Below are positions 1 to 9,379 of a DNA stretch of 64,000 bases, one piece after another. The DNA lies in contig NZ_LT838813.1 in the NCBI RefSeq assembly GCF_900176595.1, positions 3,118,001 to 3,182,000 of the forward strand, read 5' to 3'. This DNA comes from Aquiflexum balticum DSM 16537 (GTDB taxonomy: Bacteria; Bacteroidota; Bacteroidia; Cytophagales; Cyclobacteriaceae). Below the pieces are notes generated by a model, which was given only the letters and a program-made list of their open reading frames with translations, was not told the origin of the DNA and searched no databases. Positions within the stretch are counted from its first letter, which is position 1, and each line of letters begins with the position of its first letter. The position numbers and the translations under genes were made by a program.

Positions 1-822
1 GAAGAATCTTCCAATTACACCGATGAGGAGTTTTTGGAAATTCTCAAAAAGGGCCAGGAGCATTGTTTTAGGGGAGATGTATTCCAGATTGTGCTTTCCA
101 GGAGGTACACTACTTCATTCAAAGGAGATGAATTCAATGTTTATCGGGCACTTAGATCGGTCAATCCCTCACCATATCTCTTTTACTTTGACTATGGTTC
201 CTACAAGGTTTTCGGCAGTTCACCGGAAGCACAGATAGTTGTTAAAAACAATGTGGCCACCATTTACCCTATAGCAGGGACTTTCAAGCGAACAGGCAAT
301 GACCAGGCAGATGCAAGCTTGGCCATGAAGCTTTATGATGATCCTAAAGAGAATTCAGAACATGTGATGCTGGTTGACTTAGCCAGAAATGACCTGAGCA
401 GGTCTTCAGAAAAAGTAAAAGTGGAGGTCTTTAAAGAAATCCAATACTATTCCCATGTCATCCATTTGGTATCCAAAGTCACTGGTCAGCTCCCTGAAAA
501 TTCCAATCCTCTCCAATTGGTTGCAGATACCTTTCCTGCAGGTACTCTTTCTGGAGCACCAAAGTACCGGGCAATGGAATTGATAGATGAATTGGAAAAT
601 ACTTCAAGAAAATTCTATGGTGGAGCTATTGGTTTTCTGGGTTTTAATGGGGATTTCAATCATGCCATTTTGATCAGATCCTTCGTCTCCGAAAACAACC
701 AACTCAGGTTCCAAGCAGGTGCAGGAGTAGTTGCGAAGTCCTCAATACCCTCCGAATTGCAGGAAGTGACCAATAAGTTGGAGGCGTTGCGGGTGGCACT
801 CAAAACAGCTGAAAAAATCTAA
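1..822 (+). CDS. trpE: Anthranilate synthase component I, 3' part (open at left edge)
   Basis: The last 273 residues of the large subunit of anthranilate synthase; the start and the N-terminal regulatory part lie outside the window. The chorismate-binding core is clear from VDLARNDLSR, PAGTLSGAPK and FQAGAGVVAKS. With TrpG, 110 bp downstream, it turns chorismate and glutamine into anthranilate, the first committed step to tryptophan, in the cytoplasm. PabB and isochorismate synthase share this fold, but the trpGDCFBA genes that follow decide for TrpE. Feedback control by tryptophan is usual in the family; the residues for it would sit in the missing part. Confidence 0.95.
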   Translation, partial: EESSNYTDEEFLEILKKGQEHCFRGDVFQIVLSRRYTTSFKGDEFNVYRALRSVNPSPYLFYFDYGSYKVFGSSPEAQIVVKNNVATIYPIAGTFKRTGNDQADASLAMKLYDDPKENSEHVMLVDLARNDLSRSSEKVKVEVFKEIQYYSHVIHLVSKVTGQLPENSNPLQLVADTFPAGTLSGAPKYRAMELIDELENTSRKFYGGAIGFLGFNGDFNHAILIRSFVSENNQLRFQAGAGVVAKSSIPSELQEVTNKLEALRVALKTAEKI

Positions 823-932
823 TTGATGAAAATTACTTAAAGATATGAATTGCTTGACCAGTAAGGCTGGGTTTCAGAATAGCCATGAATCTATTCTACC
901 AACAGTAAACAGTTTAAAACATTGATGCCCAT

Positions 933-1499
933 ATGAAGATTCTTGTTGTAGATAATTATGATTCTTTTACTTACAATTTGGTGTATATCATCAGGCAATT
1001 GGGATATGGAACTCAAATGGACATTTTCAGGAATGATAAAATTCCCTTAGAAGATGTAGCTAAGTTCGATAAAATACTCCTTTCACCTGGACCGGGAATC
1101 CCCTCCGAAGCTGGAATTATGCCTGAATTGTTAAAAACATATGCTGCGTCCAAAGACATCCTTGGAATCTGTCTTGGTCATCAGGCCATTGGGGAGGCTT
1201 TTGGCGGTGATCTGATCAACCTTTCAGAAGTTGTCCATGGCTTGGCTTCCGAGGTGAAAATCGAAGCGGATTTGTTATTTCATGGTTTGCCTGAAACTTT
1301 CAAAATAGGTCGGTACCATTCTTGGGTGATCAATGAAGGGAATTTATCCTCCGATTTGGAAATCATAGCAAGAACGCCTGATGGACAGATTATGGGAGTC
1401 AGACACAAAAAATATAAAGTCCGAGGCCTTCAGTTCCACCCGGAGTCGGTTTTGACTGAGCATGGGGTGGAGATGATGAGGAATTGGTTGGAAAGCTGA
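933..1499 (+). CDS. trpG: Anthranilate synthase component II (glutamine amidotransferase)
   Basis: A 188-residue class I glutamine amidotransferase that supplies ammonia to TrpE. It begins with the family signature VDNYDSFTYNLVY, has the SPGPG loop at 51-55, the nucleophile Cys80 in GICLGHQ, and His169/Glu171 in HPES, so the catalytic triad is complete. Length is normal for an unfused TrpG. PabA is nearly identical in sequence; the position between trpE and trpD supports the tryptophan role, although one protein may serve both pathways. The 324-bp gap behind it is unusually long for this operon and is filled with repeats. Confidence 0.95.
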   Translation: MKILVVDNYDSFTYNLVYIIRQLGYGTQMDIFRNDKIPLEDVAKFDKILLSPGPGIPSEAGIMPELLKTYAASKDILGICLGHQAIGEAFGGDLINLSEVVHGLASEVKIEADLLFHGLPETFKIGRYHSWVINEGNLSSDLEIIARTPDGQIMGVRHKKYKVRGLQFHPESVLTEHGVEMMRNWLES

Positions 1500-1823
1500 A
1501 TTTTGAGAAACAAGAGCCAAGAAACAAGAGCCAAGAAGCGAGAAGCGAGAGCCGAGAATCTAGAGCCAAGAGACAAGTGATACAAAAAGCAAAAACCAAA
1601 GCCTGTCCCGAGTATCGGGAAATGAAGAAAGAAGAAACAAAGTTTGCCTAAAGAATTTTAGAAAAAAAAAGATAAAAATGGAGTTTTGATAATCGAATGC
1701 ATTAACTACTAAAAAGAACTCCACCTTGTCATGTCGATCCCGACAGCTGTACGGGAGAGACATCTGAAGAGCAGGTAGTCAGGAGCATTTCAACCCTAAA
1801 AGTAACCACACAAACCTACAACC
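1500..1823. repeat. trpG-trpD spacer filled with dispersed repeats
   Basis: Two repeat kinds are seen. Bases about 1505-1575 are a purine-rich run built from variants of GAGCCAAGA / AGAAGCGAGA. Bases about 1699-1768 hold a motif that starts GCATTAACTA and continues to CTTGTCATGTCGA and AGACATCT; it recurs, shortened, at 9545-9600. A small inverted repeat (CCCGACAGCTGTACGGG, 1738-1754) sits in it. Short open frames here are by-products of the repeats. No promoter or terminator could be assigned. Confidence 0.6.
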
Positions 1824-2837
1824 ATGAAAGACATACTCAACCACTTGATAGAACACCGGACACTTTCCAAGGAACAGGCTAAAGAAGTGTTGAAGAACAT
1901 TGCGACAGGGGGATATAACCAATCTCAAATTGCGGCTTTTTTGACGGTTTACCTGATGAGAAGTATCACAGTGGAGGAACTTGGGGGATTTCGCGAAGCC
2001 ATGTTGGAGCTTTGTGTTCCTGTTGAAATTGCTGAATACGATGCCATGGACCTATGTGGTACAGGAGGTGACGGGAAAGATACTTTCAATATTTCTACCC
2101 TTGCCTCATTCATTGTTGCTGGAGCAGGTCAAAATGTGGCCAAGCATGGCAATACGGGGGTATCTTCTATTTGTGGTTCTTCCAACTTGTTGGCCCATTT
2201 CGGATATGAGTTTACCAGCGATATTGACAAAATCAGAAAAAGCCTGGACGAAGCGGGAATTTGTTTTCTACACGCTCCGCTTTTTCACCCGGCTATGAAA
2301 AATGTAGGTCCCATCAGAAAGGAATTGGGTGTCAAAACCTTTTTCAATATGCTCGGTCCTATGGTCAATCCGAGTTTTCCAAAAAAACAATTGGTAGGGG
2401 TTTTTAGTCTTGAGTTGGCAAGACTCTATGCTTACCTCTATCAAGAACACGAAGGTAGTTTCAGCATACTCCATTCTTTGGATGGCTATGATGAAATATC
2501 CTTGACAGGGGATTTTAAGATGATTTCCAATTCGGGAGAAAAACTTTACAGTCCTGCGGGAATTGGTTTAGAGAAAATCTCAGCCGATTCTATAAGGGGC
2601 GGGGATACCGTACAGGAATCGGCAGAGATATTCGATGCCATCTTGAAAGGAAAAGGAACTCTTTCCCAAAATGCAGTCGTTCTGGCAAATGCCGCTGCCG
2701 CTTTGGTTACAGCAGATCCTTCACTGGATTTCGAAAGTGCATTATCAAAAGCTGAAGATTCCCTTTTGTCAGGTAAAGCCTTACAGGTTTTTACTGCCCT
2801 TGTCAATCCCAAAACATCCATTTCATTTTCAAACTGA
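1824..2837 (+). CDS. trpD: Anthranilate phosphoribosyltransferase
   Basis: A 337-residue enzyme that joins anthranilate to phosphoribosyl pyrophosphate, the second step of tryptophan synthesis. The N-terminal helical part (about 1-70) leads into the phosphate-binding loop GTGGDG at 79-84, followed by KHGN at 107-110, both conserved for substrate and magnesium binding. Length fits the family. The start is an ATG after a CA-rich leader. trpC follows after 5 bp, so the two are surely co-transcribed. Confidence 0.95.
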   Translation: MKDILNHLIEHRTLSKEQAKEVLKNIATGGYNQSQIAAFLTVYLMRSITVEELGGFREAMLELCVPVEIAEYDAMDLCGTGGDGKDTFNISTLASFIVAGAGQNVAKHGNTGVSSICGSSNLLAHFGYEFTSDIDKIRKSLDEAGICFLHAPLFHPAMKNVGPIRKELGVKTFFNMLGPMVNPSFPKKQLVGVFSLELARLYAYLYQEHEGSFSILHSLDGYDEISLTGDFKMISNSGEKLYSPAGIGLEKISADSIRGGDTVQESAEIFDAILKGKGTLSQNAVVLANAAAALVTADPSLDFESALSKAEDSLLSGKALQVFTALVNPKTSISFSN

Positions 2838-2842
2838 ACCTT

Positions 2843-3664
2843 ATGAATATATTAGATAGAATTATTGTCCACAAAAGAAAGGAAGTCTCCGAAAAGAGCA
2901 GCCTTGTTCCGGTAAAGTTGCTTGAAAAGAGTATCTACTTTGAAAGTCAAGTGGTGTCGATGAAAAAGTATATCACCAGAGAAGATAAAACAGGCATCAT
3001 TGCGGAATTCAAAAGGAAATCACCTTCAAAAGGAGATATCAATATCAACGCATCCATAGAAAAGGTAAGCATAGGCTACATGCAGGCAGGGGCTTCGGCT
3101 TTATCCATTCTGACAGATCAGGAGTTTTTCGGTGGAAAAAATGAAGATTTGACCTTGGCCAGAAAATTCAATTTTTGCCCGATTCTCAGGAAGGATTTCA
3201 TCATTGATGAATATCAGATCATTGAAGCAAAATCAATAGGGGCTGACTGCATTCTCCTGATTGCTGCAGCGTTGGAGCCAAAGAGATTAAAAGAATTGGC
3301 TGCTTTTGCCCGGTCATTGGGATTAGAGGTATTGATGGAAGTGCATGATGGGGAAGAACTTGAAACTGCTCTCAATGAATATCTGGATTTGGTGGGTGTG
3401 AATAATAGGAGCTTGAAGACTTTTGAAGTTTCCTTGGAAACATCCTTTAGTCTTGTATATCAAATTCCACCAGATTTTGTAAAAATTTCCGAAAGTGGCA
3501 TTTCAAATCCACAAACACTCGTTGACTTGAAAGAAGCTGGGTTCGATGGATTTCTGATCGGTGAGAATTTCATGAAATCAGGGAGACCACATCAAGCAGC
3601 TTATAATTTCATAAAGGAATACAGGAGTTTAATTTCCCAAAAGCATGGCATTACCAAAGGATGA
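2843..3664 (+). CDS. trpC: Indole-3-glycerol phosphate synthase
   Basis: A 273-residue TIM-barrel enzyme that closes the indole ring by decarboxylation. Seen motifs: IIAEFKRKSPSKG (52-64, with catalytic Glu55 and Lys57), LTDQEFFGG, PILRKDFIIDEYQI with the second catalytic lysine, and VGVNNRSLKTF. All catalytic lysine and glutamate positions of the family are kept. It is a single-domain enzyme, not fused to TrpF as in enteric bacteria. Its stop overlaps the trpF start (ATGA), which points to translational coupling. Confidence 0.95.
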   Translation: MNILDRIIVHKRKEVSEKSSLVPVKLLEKSIYFESQVVSMKKYITREDKTGIIAEFKRKSPSKGDININASIEKVSIGYMQAGASALSILTDQEFFGGKNEDLTLARKFNFCPILRKDFIIDEYQIIEAKSIGADCILLIAAALEPKRLKELAAFARSLGLEVLMEVHDGEELETALNEYLDLVGVNNRSLKTFEVSLETSFSLVYQIPPDFVKISESGISNPQTLVDLKEAGFDGFLIGENFMKSGRPHQAAYNFIKEYRSLISQKHGITKG

Positions 3665-4284
3665 TGAAGCTGAAAGTCTGTGGCATGCGCGATCCTGAAA
3701 ACATCAGGGAATTATTAGATCAAATCCAACCTGATTGGATGGGTCTGATCTTTCATCCACCTTCGCCAAGATTTGTGGACAGTATACATGCGGACTTTAT
3801 TAAGCAACTTAAGGTTAGAAAAGTGGGGGTTTTTGTGAATGCGGAGATTTCAGATATTGAAGAAAAAATCCAATCATTTGGGTTGACAACTTTACAATTG
3901 CATGGGGAAGAAACGGTCGATGAAGTCAGCAAAATCAAAGAGAAAACAGGTTTGGAAATCTTCAAGGTTTTTTCTGTCCATGATTCCATCGATTGGGATT
4001 TATTGGAAGCTTACCTGCCTTTTGTGGACTTCTTCCTATTTGATACCTTCACCAAGTCATATGGTGGAAGTGGAAAGACTTTCAACTGGCAGTTATTAAT
4101 GGACTATCCCTTCGAAAAACCGTTTTTACTCAGTGGAGGATTAAGTTTGGATCAAACTGAAGAAATCAAAAATCTCCAATCCCAAGTCCCACAAATGAAA
4201 GGAATAGATATCAATTCAAAATTCGAAATTGAACCTGGGATTAAGGATATACCTTTAATAGAAAAGTTTAAAGGGAAAATTTGA
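3661..4284 (+). CDS. trpF: Phosphoribosylanthranilate isomerase
   Basis: A 207-residue (beta/alpha)8 enzyme that performs the Amadori rearrangement between the TrpD and TrpC steps. The N-terminal KVCGMRDPENI motif carries the catalytic cysteine; FIFHPPSPRF-like text (LIFHPPSPRFV), VGVFVN and LQLHGEE are family marks, and the catalytic aspartate lies in FLFDT. Two ATG codons stand in tandem at 3661 and 3664; the first overlaps the trpC stop. The gene ends the tight trpDCF run; trpB follows after 125 bp. Confidence 0.95.
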   Translation: MMKLKVCGMRDPENIRELLDQIQPDWMGLIFHPPSPRFVDSIHADFIKQLKVRKVGVFVNAEISDIEEKIQSFGLTTLQLHGEETVDEVSKIKEKTGLEIFKVFSVHDSIDWDLLEAYLPFVDFFLFDTFTKSYGGSGKTFNWQLLMDYPFEKPFLLSGGLSLDQTEEIKNLQSQVPQMKGIDINSKFEIEPGIKDIPLIEKFKGKI

Positions 4285-4365
4285 TAATGGAAAAATTGTT
4301 GATATAAAGTGGATATAAGATTGAAATAAGTCGGTTCTATCCTCTTACTCCAATAGGGAACATGA

Positions 4366-4402
4366 CCAAGTCTCACGTCTTATGTCTCATGTCTTAAGTC
4401 TA
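4366..4402. repeat. GTCTCA-type pyrimidine tract just before trpB
   Basis: A run of variants of AGTCTCACGTCTTATGTC with a spacing near 10-11 bp. It ends 7 bp before the trpB start, where the ribosome binding region would be. The same kind of tract stands before trpA, hisH and phhA. Confidence 0.6.
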
Positions 4403-4409
4403 AAAAAAA

Positions 4410-5588
4410 ATGATCAAAGTCGACGAAAAAGGATTTTACGGAAAATTTGGGGGTGCATACATCCCTGAAATGCTCCATCCCAATATTGAAGAGCTCAGGG
4501 AAAATTATGAGCAGATAGTGGCAACGGCTGAGTTCCAAAAGGAATTCAAGAGTCTGTTAAAGGATTTTGTGGGAAGGCCTTCACCTTTGTACTTTGCAGA
4601 ACGCATGTCCCAGAAATATGGCGCGAAAATTTACTTCAAGCGAGAGGACTTATGCCATACCGGTGCCCACAAGGTAAATAATACCGTTGGTCAGATCATT
4701 TTGGCCAAAAAGCTTGGCAAAAAGCGGATCATTGCCGAAACAGGTGCCGGTCAGCATGGAGTTGCCACAGCGACTGTGTGTGCATTGATGGGGATGGATT
4801 GTACCATTTACATGGGAGCACTTGATATCCAACGTCAGCGGCCGAATGTAGAAAGAATGAAGATCCTCGGTGCAAAAGTGGTTCCCGCAACTTCAGGAAG
4901 CCAAACCCTCAAAGATGCGACCAATGAAGCCATGCGGCAATGGATCAATAATCCTGTGGATACGCATTACATTATAGGTTCCGTGGTTGGGCCACATCCA
5001 TATCCTGAGATGGTGGCCAGGTTCCAGTCCGTGATTTCGGAAGAGATCAAATGGCAGTTGAAAGAAAAAGAAGGAACAGAAAATCCGGACTTGGTCATCG
5101 CCTGTGTGGGTGGCGGAAGTAATGCTGCCGGAGCCTTTTATCATTATTATAATATCCCACAGGTAAGACTGATTGCCGCGGAAGCAGCAGGATTGGGCAT
5201 ATCTTCGGGTAAATCGGCAGCAACCACAGCTTTGGGAACTCCCGGAATCCTGCACGGCAGTAAAACTTTGCTGATGCAGACCGAAGATGGACAGGTTGTT
5301 GAGCCACATTCCATTTCAGCAGGATTGGATTACCCTGGAATCGGCCCTGTGCATGCACATTTGTTTGATATTGGGAGAGGAGAATTTGTGGCTGTGGAAG
5401 ATGAAGATGCGATGAAAGCAGGAATTGAACTCAGTCGTATGGAAGGTATCATTCCGGCCATCGAGACAGCCCATGCCATACATGCTTTAAATATGATCGA
5501 ATACCGAAAAGACGATATCATCGTCATCAACCTTTCAGGAAGAGGCGACAAGGATTTGGATACTTACATTAAGTGGGGAGGGTATTGA
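4410..5588 (+). CDS. trpB: Tryptophan synthase beta chain
   Basis: A 392-residue PLP enzyme that condenses indole with serine to give tryptophan. The PLP lysine is Lys88 in GAHKVNN; the catalytic glutamate is in [10 protein letters not shown] near 110; the phosphate-binding loop is GGGSNA near 235. Length and order match the common TrpB1 type that works in an alpha2beta2 complex with TrpA. The start ATG follows directly on a pyrimidine repeat tract and an A-run, without an obvious Shine-Dalgarno sequence, which is usual in Bacteroidetes. Confidence 0.97.
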   Translation: MIKVDEKGFYGKFGGAYIPEMLHPNIEELRENYEQIVATAEFQKEFKSLLKDFVGRPSPLYFAERMSQKYGAKIYFKREDLCHTGAHKVNNTVGQIILAKKLGKKRIIAETGAGQHGVATATVCALMGMDCTIYMGALDIQRQRPNVERMKILGAKVVPATSGSQTLKDATNEAMRQWINNPVDTHYIIGSVVGPHPYPEMVARFQSVISEEIKWQLKEKEGTENPDLVIACVGGGSNAAGAFYHYYNIPQVRLIAAEAAGLGISSGKSAATTALGTPGILHGSKTLLMQTEDGQVVEPHSISAGLDYPGIGPVHAHLFDIGRGEFVAVEDEDAMKAGIELSRMEGIIPAIETAHAIHALNMIEYRKDDIIVINLSGRGDKDLDTYIKWGGY

Positions 5589-5685
5589 AAGGGAGGAAGG
5601 TTGAAGGATGAAGGATTGTACAATGTACCACGTACCAAGTACCAAGATAGGCCTATCTAATCCTGACTGCTTGGACTGAAATCTA

Positions 5686-5757
5686 AAACCTACATTCTAC
5701 AATCTTCAATCTAAAATCTCACATCTTGTGTCTTACGTCTCACATCTTAAGAAAAAA
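5686..5757. repeat. GTCTCACATCT-type tract just before trpA
   Basis: Degenerate tandem units of TCTAAAATCT / GTCTCACATCT that run to the base before a poly-A stretch and the trpA ATG. It extends the reading frame of trpA upstream artificially, which is why a longer start at 5728 should not be used. Confidence 0.6.
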
Positions 5758-6531
5758 ATGAACAGAATACATACATTATTTCAAAATAAAAAAGAGCGGG
5801 TACTCTCTATTTACTTTACAGCTGGATTTCCGAACTTGGAAGATACCTTGCCGATCATGAAGGCGATTCAGGATGCTGGGGCAGATATCATCGAGATCGG
5901 AGTTCCATACTCGGACCCAATTGCTGATGGACCGACCATTCAGGACAGCAACATGATTGCCCTTGATAACGGTATGAGTCTCAAGAAGCTTTTTGAGCAA
6001 TTAAAGTCCATGCGGGAATCAATTTCCATCCCGGTAGTGATAATGGGCTACCTCAATCCGATCATCCAATATGGGATGGAAGCTTTTTGTAAAAAATGTC
6101 AGGAATTGGGGATTGATGGATTGATTTTGCCAGATCTTCCGGTTCAGCAATATCTGGAAGAATACCAGCAATTGTTTGAAAAATATGGATTGGCCAATAC
6201 ATTTTTGATTTCACCACAGACCAGTGAAAAAAGAATTCTGGAGATTGACCAAAACTCTGATGGCTTCATTTACATGGTGTCCTCGCATAGTATCACAGGT
6301 GCTAAATCAGGAATTTCGGAAGAACAGATTGCCTATTTCAAGAGGGTAAAAGAGATGAACCTTAAAAATCCAAGGTTAATAGGATTTGGGATTTCCGATT
6401 CAGAAACTTTTTCCATAGCATCTACTTATAGCAATGGGGCGATTATAGGAAGTGCGTTTATTAAAGTGATCAAAGACAGTAAAAATTTGGCTGAGGATAT
6501 CAAAAACTATATTCAGTCAGTAATCAAATAA
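5758..6531 (+). CDS. trpA: Tryptophan synthase alpha chain
   Basis: A 257-residue TIM-barrel enzyme that splits indole-3-glycerol phosphate to indole, which is channelled to TrpB. Catalytic Glu46 (DIIEIGVPYSDP) and Asp57 (IADGPT) are both present. I place the start at the ATG at 5758 (MNRIHTLFQNKKE); the frame stays open to a GTG at 5728, but those ten codons are pyrimidine-repeat sequence and are not conserved in the family. The DAHP synthase gene follows after 3 bp. Confidence 0.95.
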   Translation: MNRIHTLFQNKKERVLSIYFTAGFPNLEDTLPIMKAIQDAGADIIEIGVPYSDPIADGPTIQDSNMIALDNGMSLKKLFEQLKSMRESISIPVVIMGYLNPIIQYGMEAFCKKCQELGIDGLILPDLPVQQYLEEYQQLFEKYGLANTFLISPQTSEKRILEIDQNSDGFIYMVSSHSITGAKSGISEEQIAYFKRVKEMNLKNPRLIGFGISDSETFSIASTYSNGAIIGSAFIKVIKDSKNLAEDIKNYIQSVIK

Positions 6532-6534
6532 AAT

Positions 6535-7554
6535 ATGATTGTTCAGCTAAAAGAAGATATTTCTGAGATTCAAAAGGAATCACTTATTCAGGAAATCAAT
6601 CAAATCGGTTACAAAATCACAGAAGTAAAAACCCAATTGGGGGATTACTTGGTAGGGATAGGCAAGAAAGAATTTGACATCCGTCAAATCGGCCAAAAAG
6701 AAGGGATTCAGGACATCCATATTGTTTCCGACGAGTATAAGTTGGTTTCCAAAAAGTGGAAAGCAAAACCAACCTCAATAGACCTAGGTGATGGGGTTTA
6801 TATCAAAGACGGTGATATGGCTATCATGGCAGGCCCCTGTTCCATTGAATCAGAGGAACAGATCATCAAAGTGATCAACCATCTTAAAGAAAACGGCATC
6901 AAAATGATGCGGGGCGGGGTATTCAAACCCAGGTCAAGTCCATATGCCTTCAGAGGCTTGGGAATTGATGGCTTGAAATTATGGTATGATTTGGCCCAGG
7001 AAGCAGGTATAAAGATTGTGACCGAAGTCATGCAGGTTTCGCAGATTGAGGAGATGTATCCTTATGTGGATATTTACCAAGTAGGCGCCAGAAACACCCA
7101 AAACTTCAATTTATTGGATGAATTGGGGAAAGTCGACAAAGCCGTAATGATCAAAAGAGGGATTTCCGGAACCATAGAGGAATTGCTTCAGTCTGCCGAA
7201 TATGTTTTCTCCGGAGGCAATGAAAAACTGATACTTTGTGAAAGGGGAATCAGAACTTATGAAAAAGCAAGCCGAAACACCCTTGACCTGAATGCCGTTC
7301 CCATATTGAAAGCCAAATCCCATTTACCGGTGGTCGTAGACCCTTCCCATGGAATTGGAATCAGGGAATATGTTCCTCAAATGGCCCTGGCAGGGGTGAT
7401 GGCGGGTGCTGATGGAATCATTTATGAAACCCATGAGATTCCAGAAAAAGCCTATTCTGACGGCCAACAAACTTTGGATTTTGATCAAAGTGCGCTTTTG
7501 GCTGATTGGATAAGGAAGACCTTTGCGATGAGAAAGACGTTTGATTTGTTGTAG
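6535..7554 (+). CDS. aroF: 3-deoxy-7-phosphoheptulonate (DAHP) synthase
   Basis: A 339-residue DAHP synthase of the type I-beta kind: an N-terminal ferredoxin-like regulatory domain (about 1-75) before the TIM barrel. Motifs: AGPCSIES, RGGVFKPRSSPYAF, QVGARNTQNF and VDPSHGIG. It makes the first shikimate-pathway compound from erythrose 4-phosphate and phosphoenolpyruvate. The gap to trpA is only 3 bp, so precursor supply and tryptophan synthesis appear co-transcribed. No chorismate mutase domain is fused to it. Confidence 0.93.
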   Translation: MIVQLKEDISEIQKESLIQEINQIGYKITEVKTQLGDYLVGIGKKEFDIRQIGQKEGIQDIHIVSDEYKLVSKKWKAKPTSIDLGDGVYIKDGDMAIMAGPCSIESEEQIIKVINHLKENGIKMMRGGVFKPRSSPYAFRGLGIDGLKLWYDLAQEAGIKIVTEVMQVSQIEEMYPYVDIYQVGARNTQNFNLLDELGKVDKAVMIKRGISGTIEELLQSAEYVFSGGNEKLILCERGIRTYEKASRNTLDLNAVPILKAKSHLPVVVDPSHGIGIREYVPQMALAGVMAGADGIIYETHEIPEKAYSDGQQTLDFDQSALLADWIRKTFAMRKTFDLL

Positions 7555-7835
7555 TGGATTGAAAAATTGAAAAATTGGAAAACTGGAAAATTGAAAAATT
7601 AGGAGAAGGATAAAATCAGGAGGTTTAAAAAGTTAAAGGTTGTTAGGTGTGCCGTTTTAAAGTAATTTATCTCGGTTCTCGGTTCTTGTGTCTTTGTTAT
7701 TTCCTCTTGTTTTTTAACGATTATCGTAAGACAAAAACCTTCGAGGTCAAAAAAAGACCTCAAAGGTTACGCTACCTGTCTCACATCTCAAATCTTCACT
7801 ATATTTACAATCAAGAATAAAAGCCCAAATATAAA
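7555..7835. repeat. Repeat-filled spacer with hairpin element
   Basis: Three repeat kinds follow each other: GAAAAATTGG units (7558-7600), a CGGTTCTCGGTTCTTGTG tract (7673-7690) and a hairpin at 7736-7768 whose arms AACCTTCGAGGTC and GACCTCAAAGGTT flank seven A. The hairpin recurs with the same arms at 9450-9481. A GTCTCACATCTC tract closes the spacer before phhA. The hairpin might end transcription, but its run is inside the loop and not after the stem, so this is doubtful. Confidence 0.55.
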
Positions 7836-8618
7836 ATGACAAATAAACCCAAAGACTGGGTCTTTTCTGACCCGAGATTAAAAGAGATGAGGCAAGATTA
7901 CGATGCCTACACGGAGGAAGACTTTAAAGTCTGGAAAATCCTTTTTGAGCGACAGATAGTCAATCTGCCAAAAGCGGCTTCAAAAGCATACTTGGAAGGG
8001 ATAAAAGAAGTTAATTTTACCGCTGACCGGATTGCTGATTTTGCTGATGTGAACAAACGATTGGCAAAAAGTACCGGTTGGGCCATACAGGTTGTTCCCG
8101 GATTGATCGATGATGATCTGTTCTTCGGACTGATGAACAATAAAAGGTTTTGTTCTTCCACTTGGTTAAGGACAATGGACCAATTGGATTATCTCCAGGA
8201 ACCGGACATGTTCCATGATGCCTTTGCCCATATGCCCATGTTGACCAATCAGCCCTATGTTGATTTTCTTGAAAATCTAAGTGGTATTGCATTGAGATTC
8301 ATTGATGATAAGTGGGCGATTGAGTTGCTTTCTCGCATCTACTGGTTTACCATAGAATTTGGTTTGATCAGAGAAGATGGTGACCTCAAAATTTACGGTG
8401 CCGGAATATTGAGTTCAGCTGGAGAGACCAAATTCAGTTTATCCAATGAACCCAAACATTATGAATACAACGTGCGCAAAATCCTGAATACACCTTATTG
8501 GAAAGACAAATTTCAGGACAAGTATTTTGTGATTGAAAGTTATGAACAGCTTTACCGATCCTTGCCGGAAATTGAGGAGGTATTGGGAGAGATGGTTGCT
8601 GAGGCGGCGAAGGGGTAA
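7836..8618 (+). CDS. phhA: Phenylalanine 4-hydroxylase (pterin-dependent)
   Basis: A 260-residue monooxygenase of the aromatic amino acid hydroxylase family that makes tyrosine from phenylalanine with tetrahydropterin and oxygen. The iron ligands are visible: His127 and His132 in MFHDAFAHMP, and Glu174 in WFTIEFGLI. It corresponds to the catalytic domain only, without the N-terminal ACT domain of animal enzymes, as is normal in bacteria. Its place behind a DAHP synthase suggests a role in tyrosine supply, or in phenylalanine breakdown; sequence alone does not decide. Confidence 0.92.
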   Translation: MTNKPKDWVFSDPRLKEMRQDYDAYTEEDFKVWKILFERQIVNLPKAASKAYLEGIKEVNFTADRIADFADVNKRLAKSTGWAIQVVPGLIDDDLFFGLMNNKRFCSSTWLRTMDQLDYLQEPDMFHDAFAHMPMLTNQPYVDFLENLSGIALRFIDDKWAIELLSRIYWFTIEFGLIREDGDLKIYGAGILSSAGETKFSLSNEPKHYEYNVRKILNTPYWKDKFQDKYFVIESYEQLYRSLPEIEEVLGEMVAEAAKG

Positions 8619-8782
8619 TTAATTGAAAGAACTTATCCGCTACGTCACAGGCGCACAGGCGTGGCGGATTGAAAAATTGAAAAATTGGAAAATTCGGTCC
8701 GCTTCACTCCTTTTAGACACTGTTTCTTTAAATAGTCCTACCTACCTATCTCAAATCTAACGTCTCACGTCTCACATCTATA
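8619..8782. repeat. Repeat-filled spacer before hisH
   Basis: Contains GAAAAATTGAAAAATTGG units (8668-8695) and a TCTCAAATCTAACGTCTCACGTCTCACATCT-like tract split over 8735-8780 that ends 2 bp before the hisH ATG. Same families as in the spacers before trpB and trpA. Confidence 0.55.
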
Positions 8783-9379
8783 ATGAAAGTAGCAGTTATT
8801 AAATACAATGCTGGAAATGTCCAATCAGTTTTATACGCATTGGAAAGGCTAGGAGCGGATGCTGTTTTGACAGATGATTTGGAAATAATCTCGAAAGCCG
8901 ACAAAGTTATTTTTCCAGGTCAAGGAGAGGCAAGCACGGCCATGCATTATCTGAAAGAAAAAAAACTCGACAGATTGATCCCTGAACTAAAGCAGCCTTT
9001 TTTTGGAGTTTGTTTGGGACAGCAGCTGCTTTGCGAGTATTCCGAAGAAAATGATACCAAGTGCTTGGGTGTTTTTCCTGTCAAGGTCAAAAAGTTTATC
9101 CCGGAATCATACGAAGAATTCAAAGTTCCTCATGTGGGTTGGAACAACCTACTGGAGTTGAAAAGTCCTCTTTTAGTAGGTTTGGATGATGAATCGTATG
9201 TTTATTATGTTCATAGCTTTTATTGTGAATTAAGTGAATTTACCATTGCCCAGACCCATTACATCCATGACTTTGCAGCTTTGATGCACAGGGACAATTT
9301 CTACGCCATGCAGGCACATCCTGAGAAAAGCGGTAAAGTGGGAGAGAGGATTTTGGAGAATTTTCTTTCGAAGACGTGA
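8783..9379 (+). CDS. hisH: Imidazole glycerol phosphate synthase, glutamine amidotransferase subunit
   Basis: A 198-residue class I amidotransferase. Marks of HisH rather than TrpG or PabA: YNAGNVQSV at the N-terminus, FPGQGEASTAM, GVCLGQQLL with nucleophile Cys77, YYVHSFY, and MQAHPEKSG with His179 and Glu181. It passes ammonia to HisF for the imidazole ring. HisF is not in the window; the next gene is hisA after a 426-bp repeat-filled spacer. Confidence 0.92.
   Translation: MKVAVIKYNAGNVQSVLYALERLGADAVLTDDLEIISKADKVIFPGQGEASTAMHYLKEKKLDRLIPELKQPFFGVCLGQQLLCEYSEENDTKCLGVFPVKVKKFIPESYEEFKVPHVGWNNLLELKSPLLVGLDDESYVYYVHSFYCELSEFTIAQTHYIHDFAALMHRDNFYAMQAHPEKSGKVGERILENFLSKT

Noticed and set aside
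4893-5309. Long antisense frame inside trpB
   Set aside because: A shadow of the strongly coding trpB strand; no start signal, domain or sensible composition.
5728-5757. Longer start of trpA at a GTG
   Set aside because: The extra ten codons are pyrimidine-repeat sequence; the ATG at 5758 gives the normal TrpA N-terminus.
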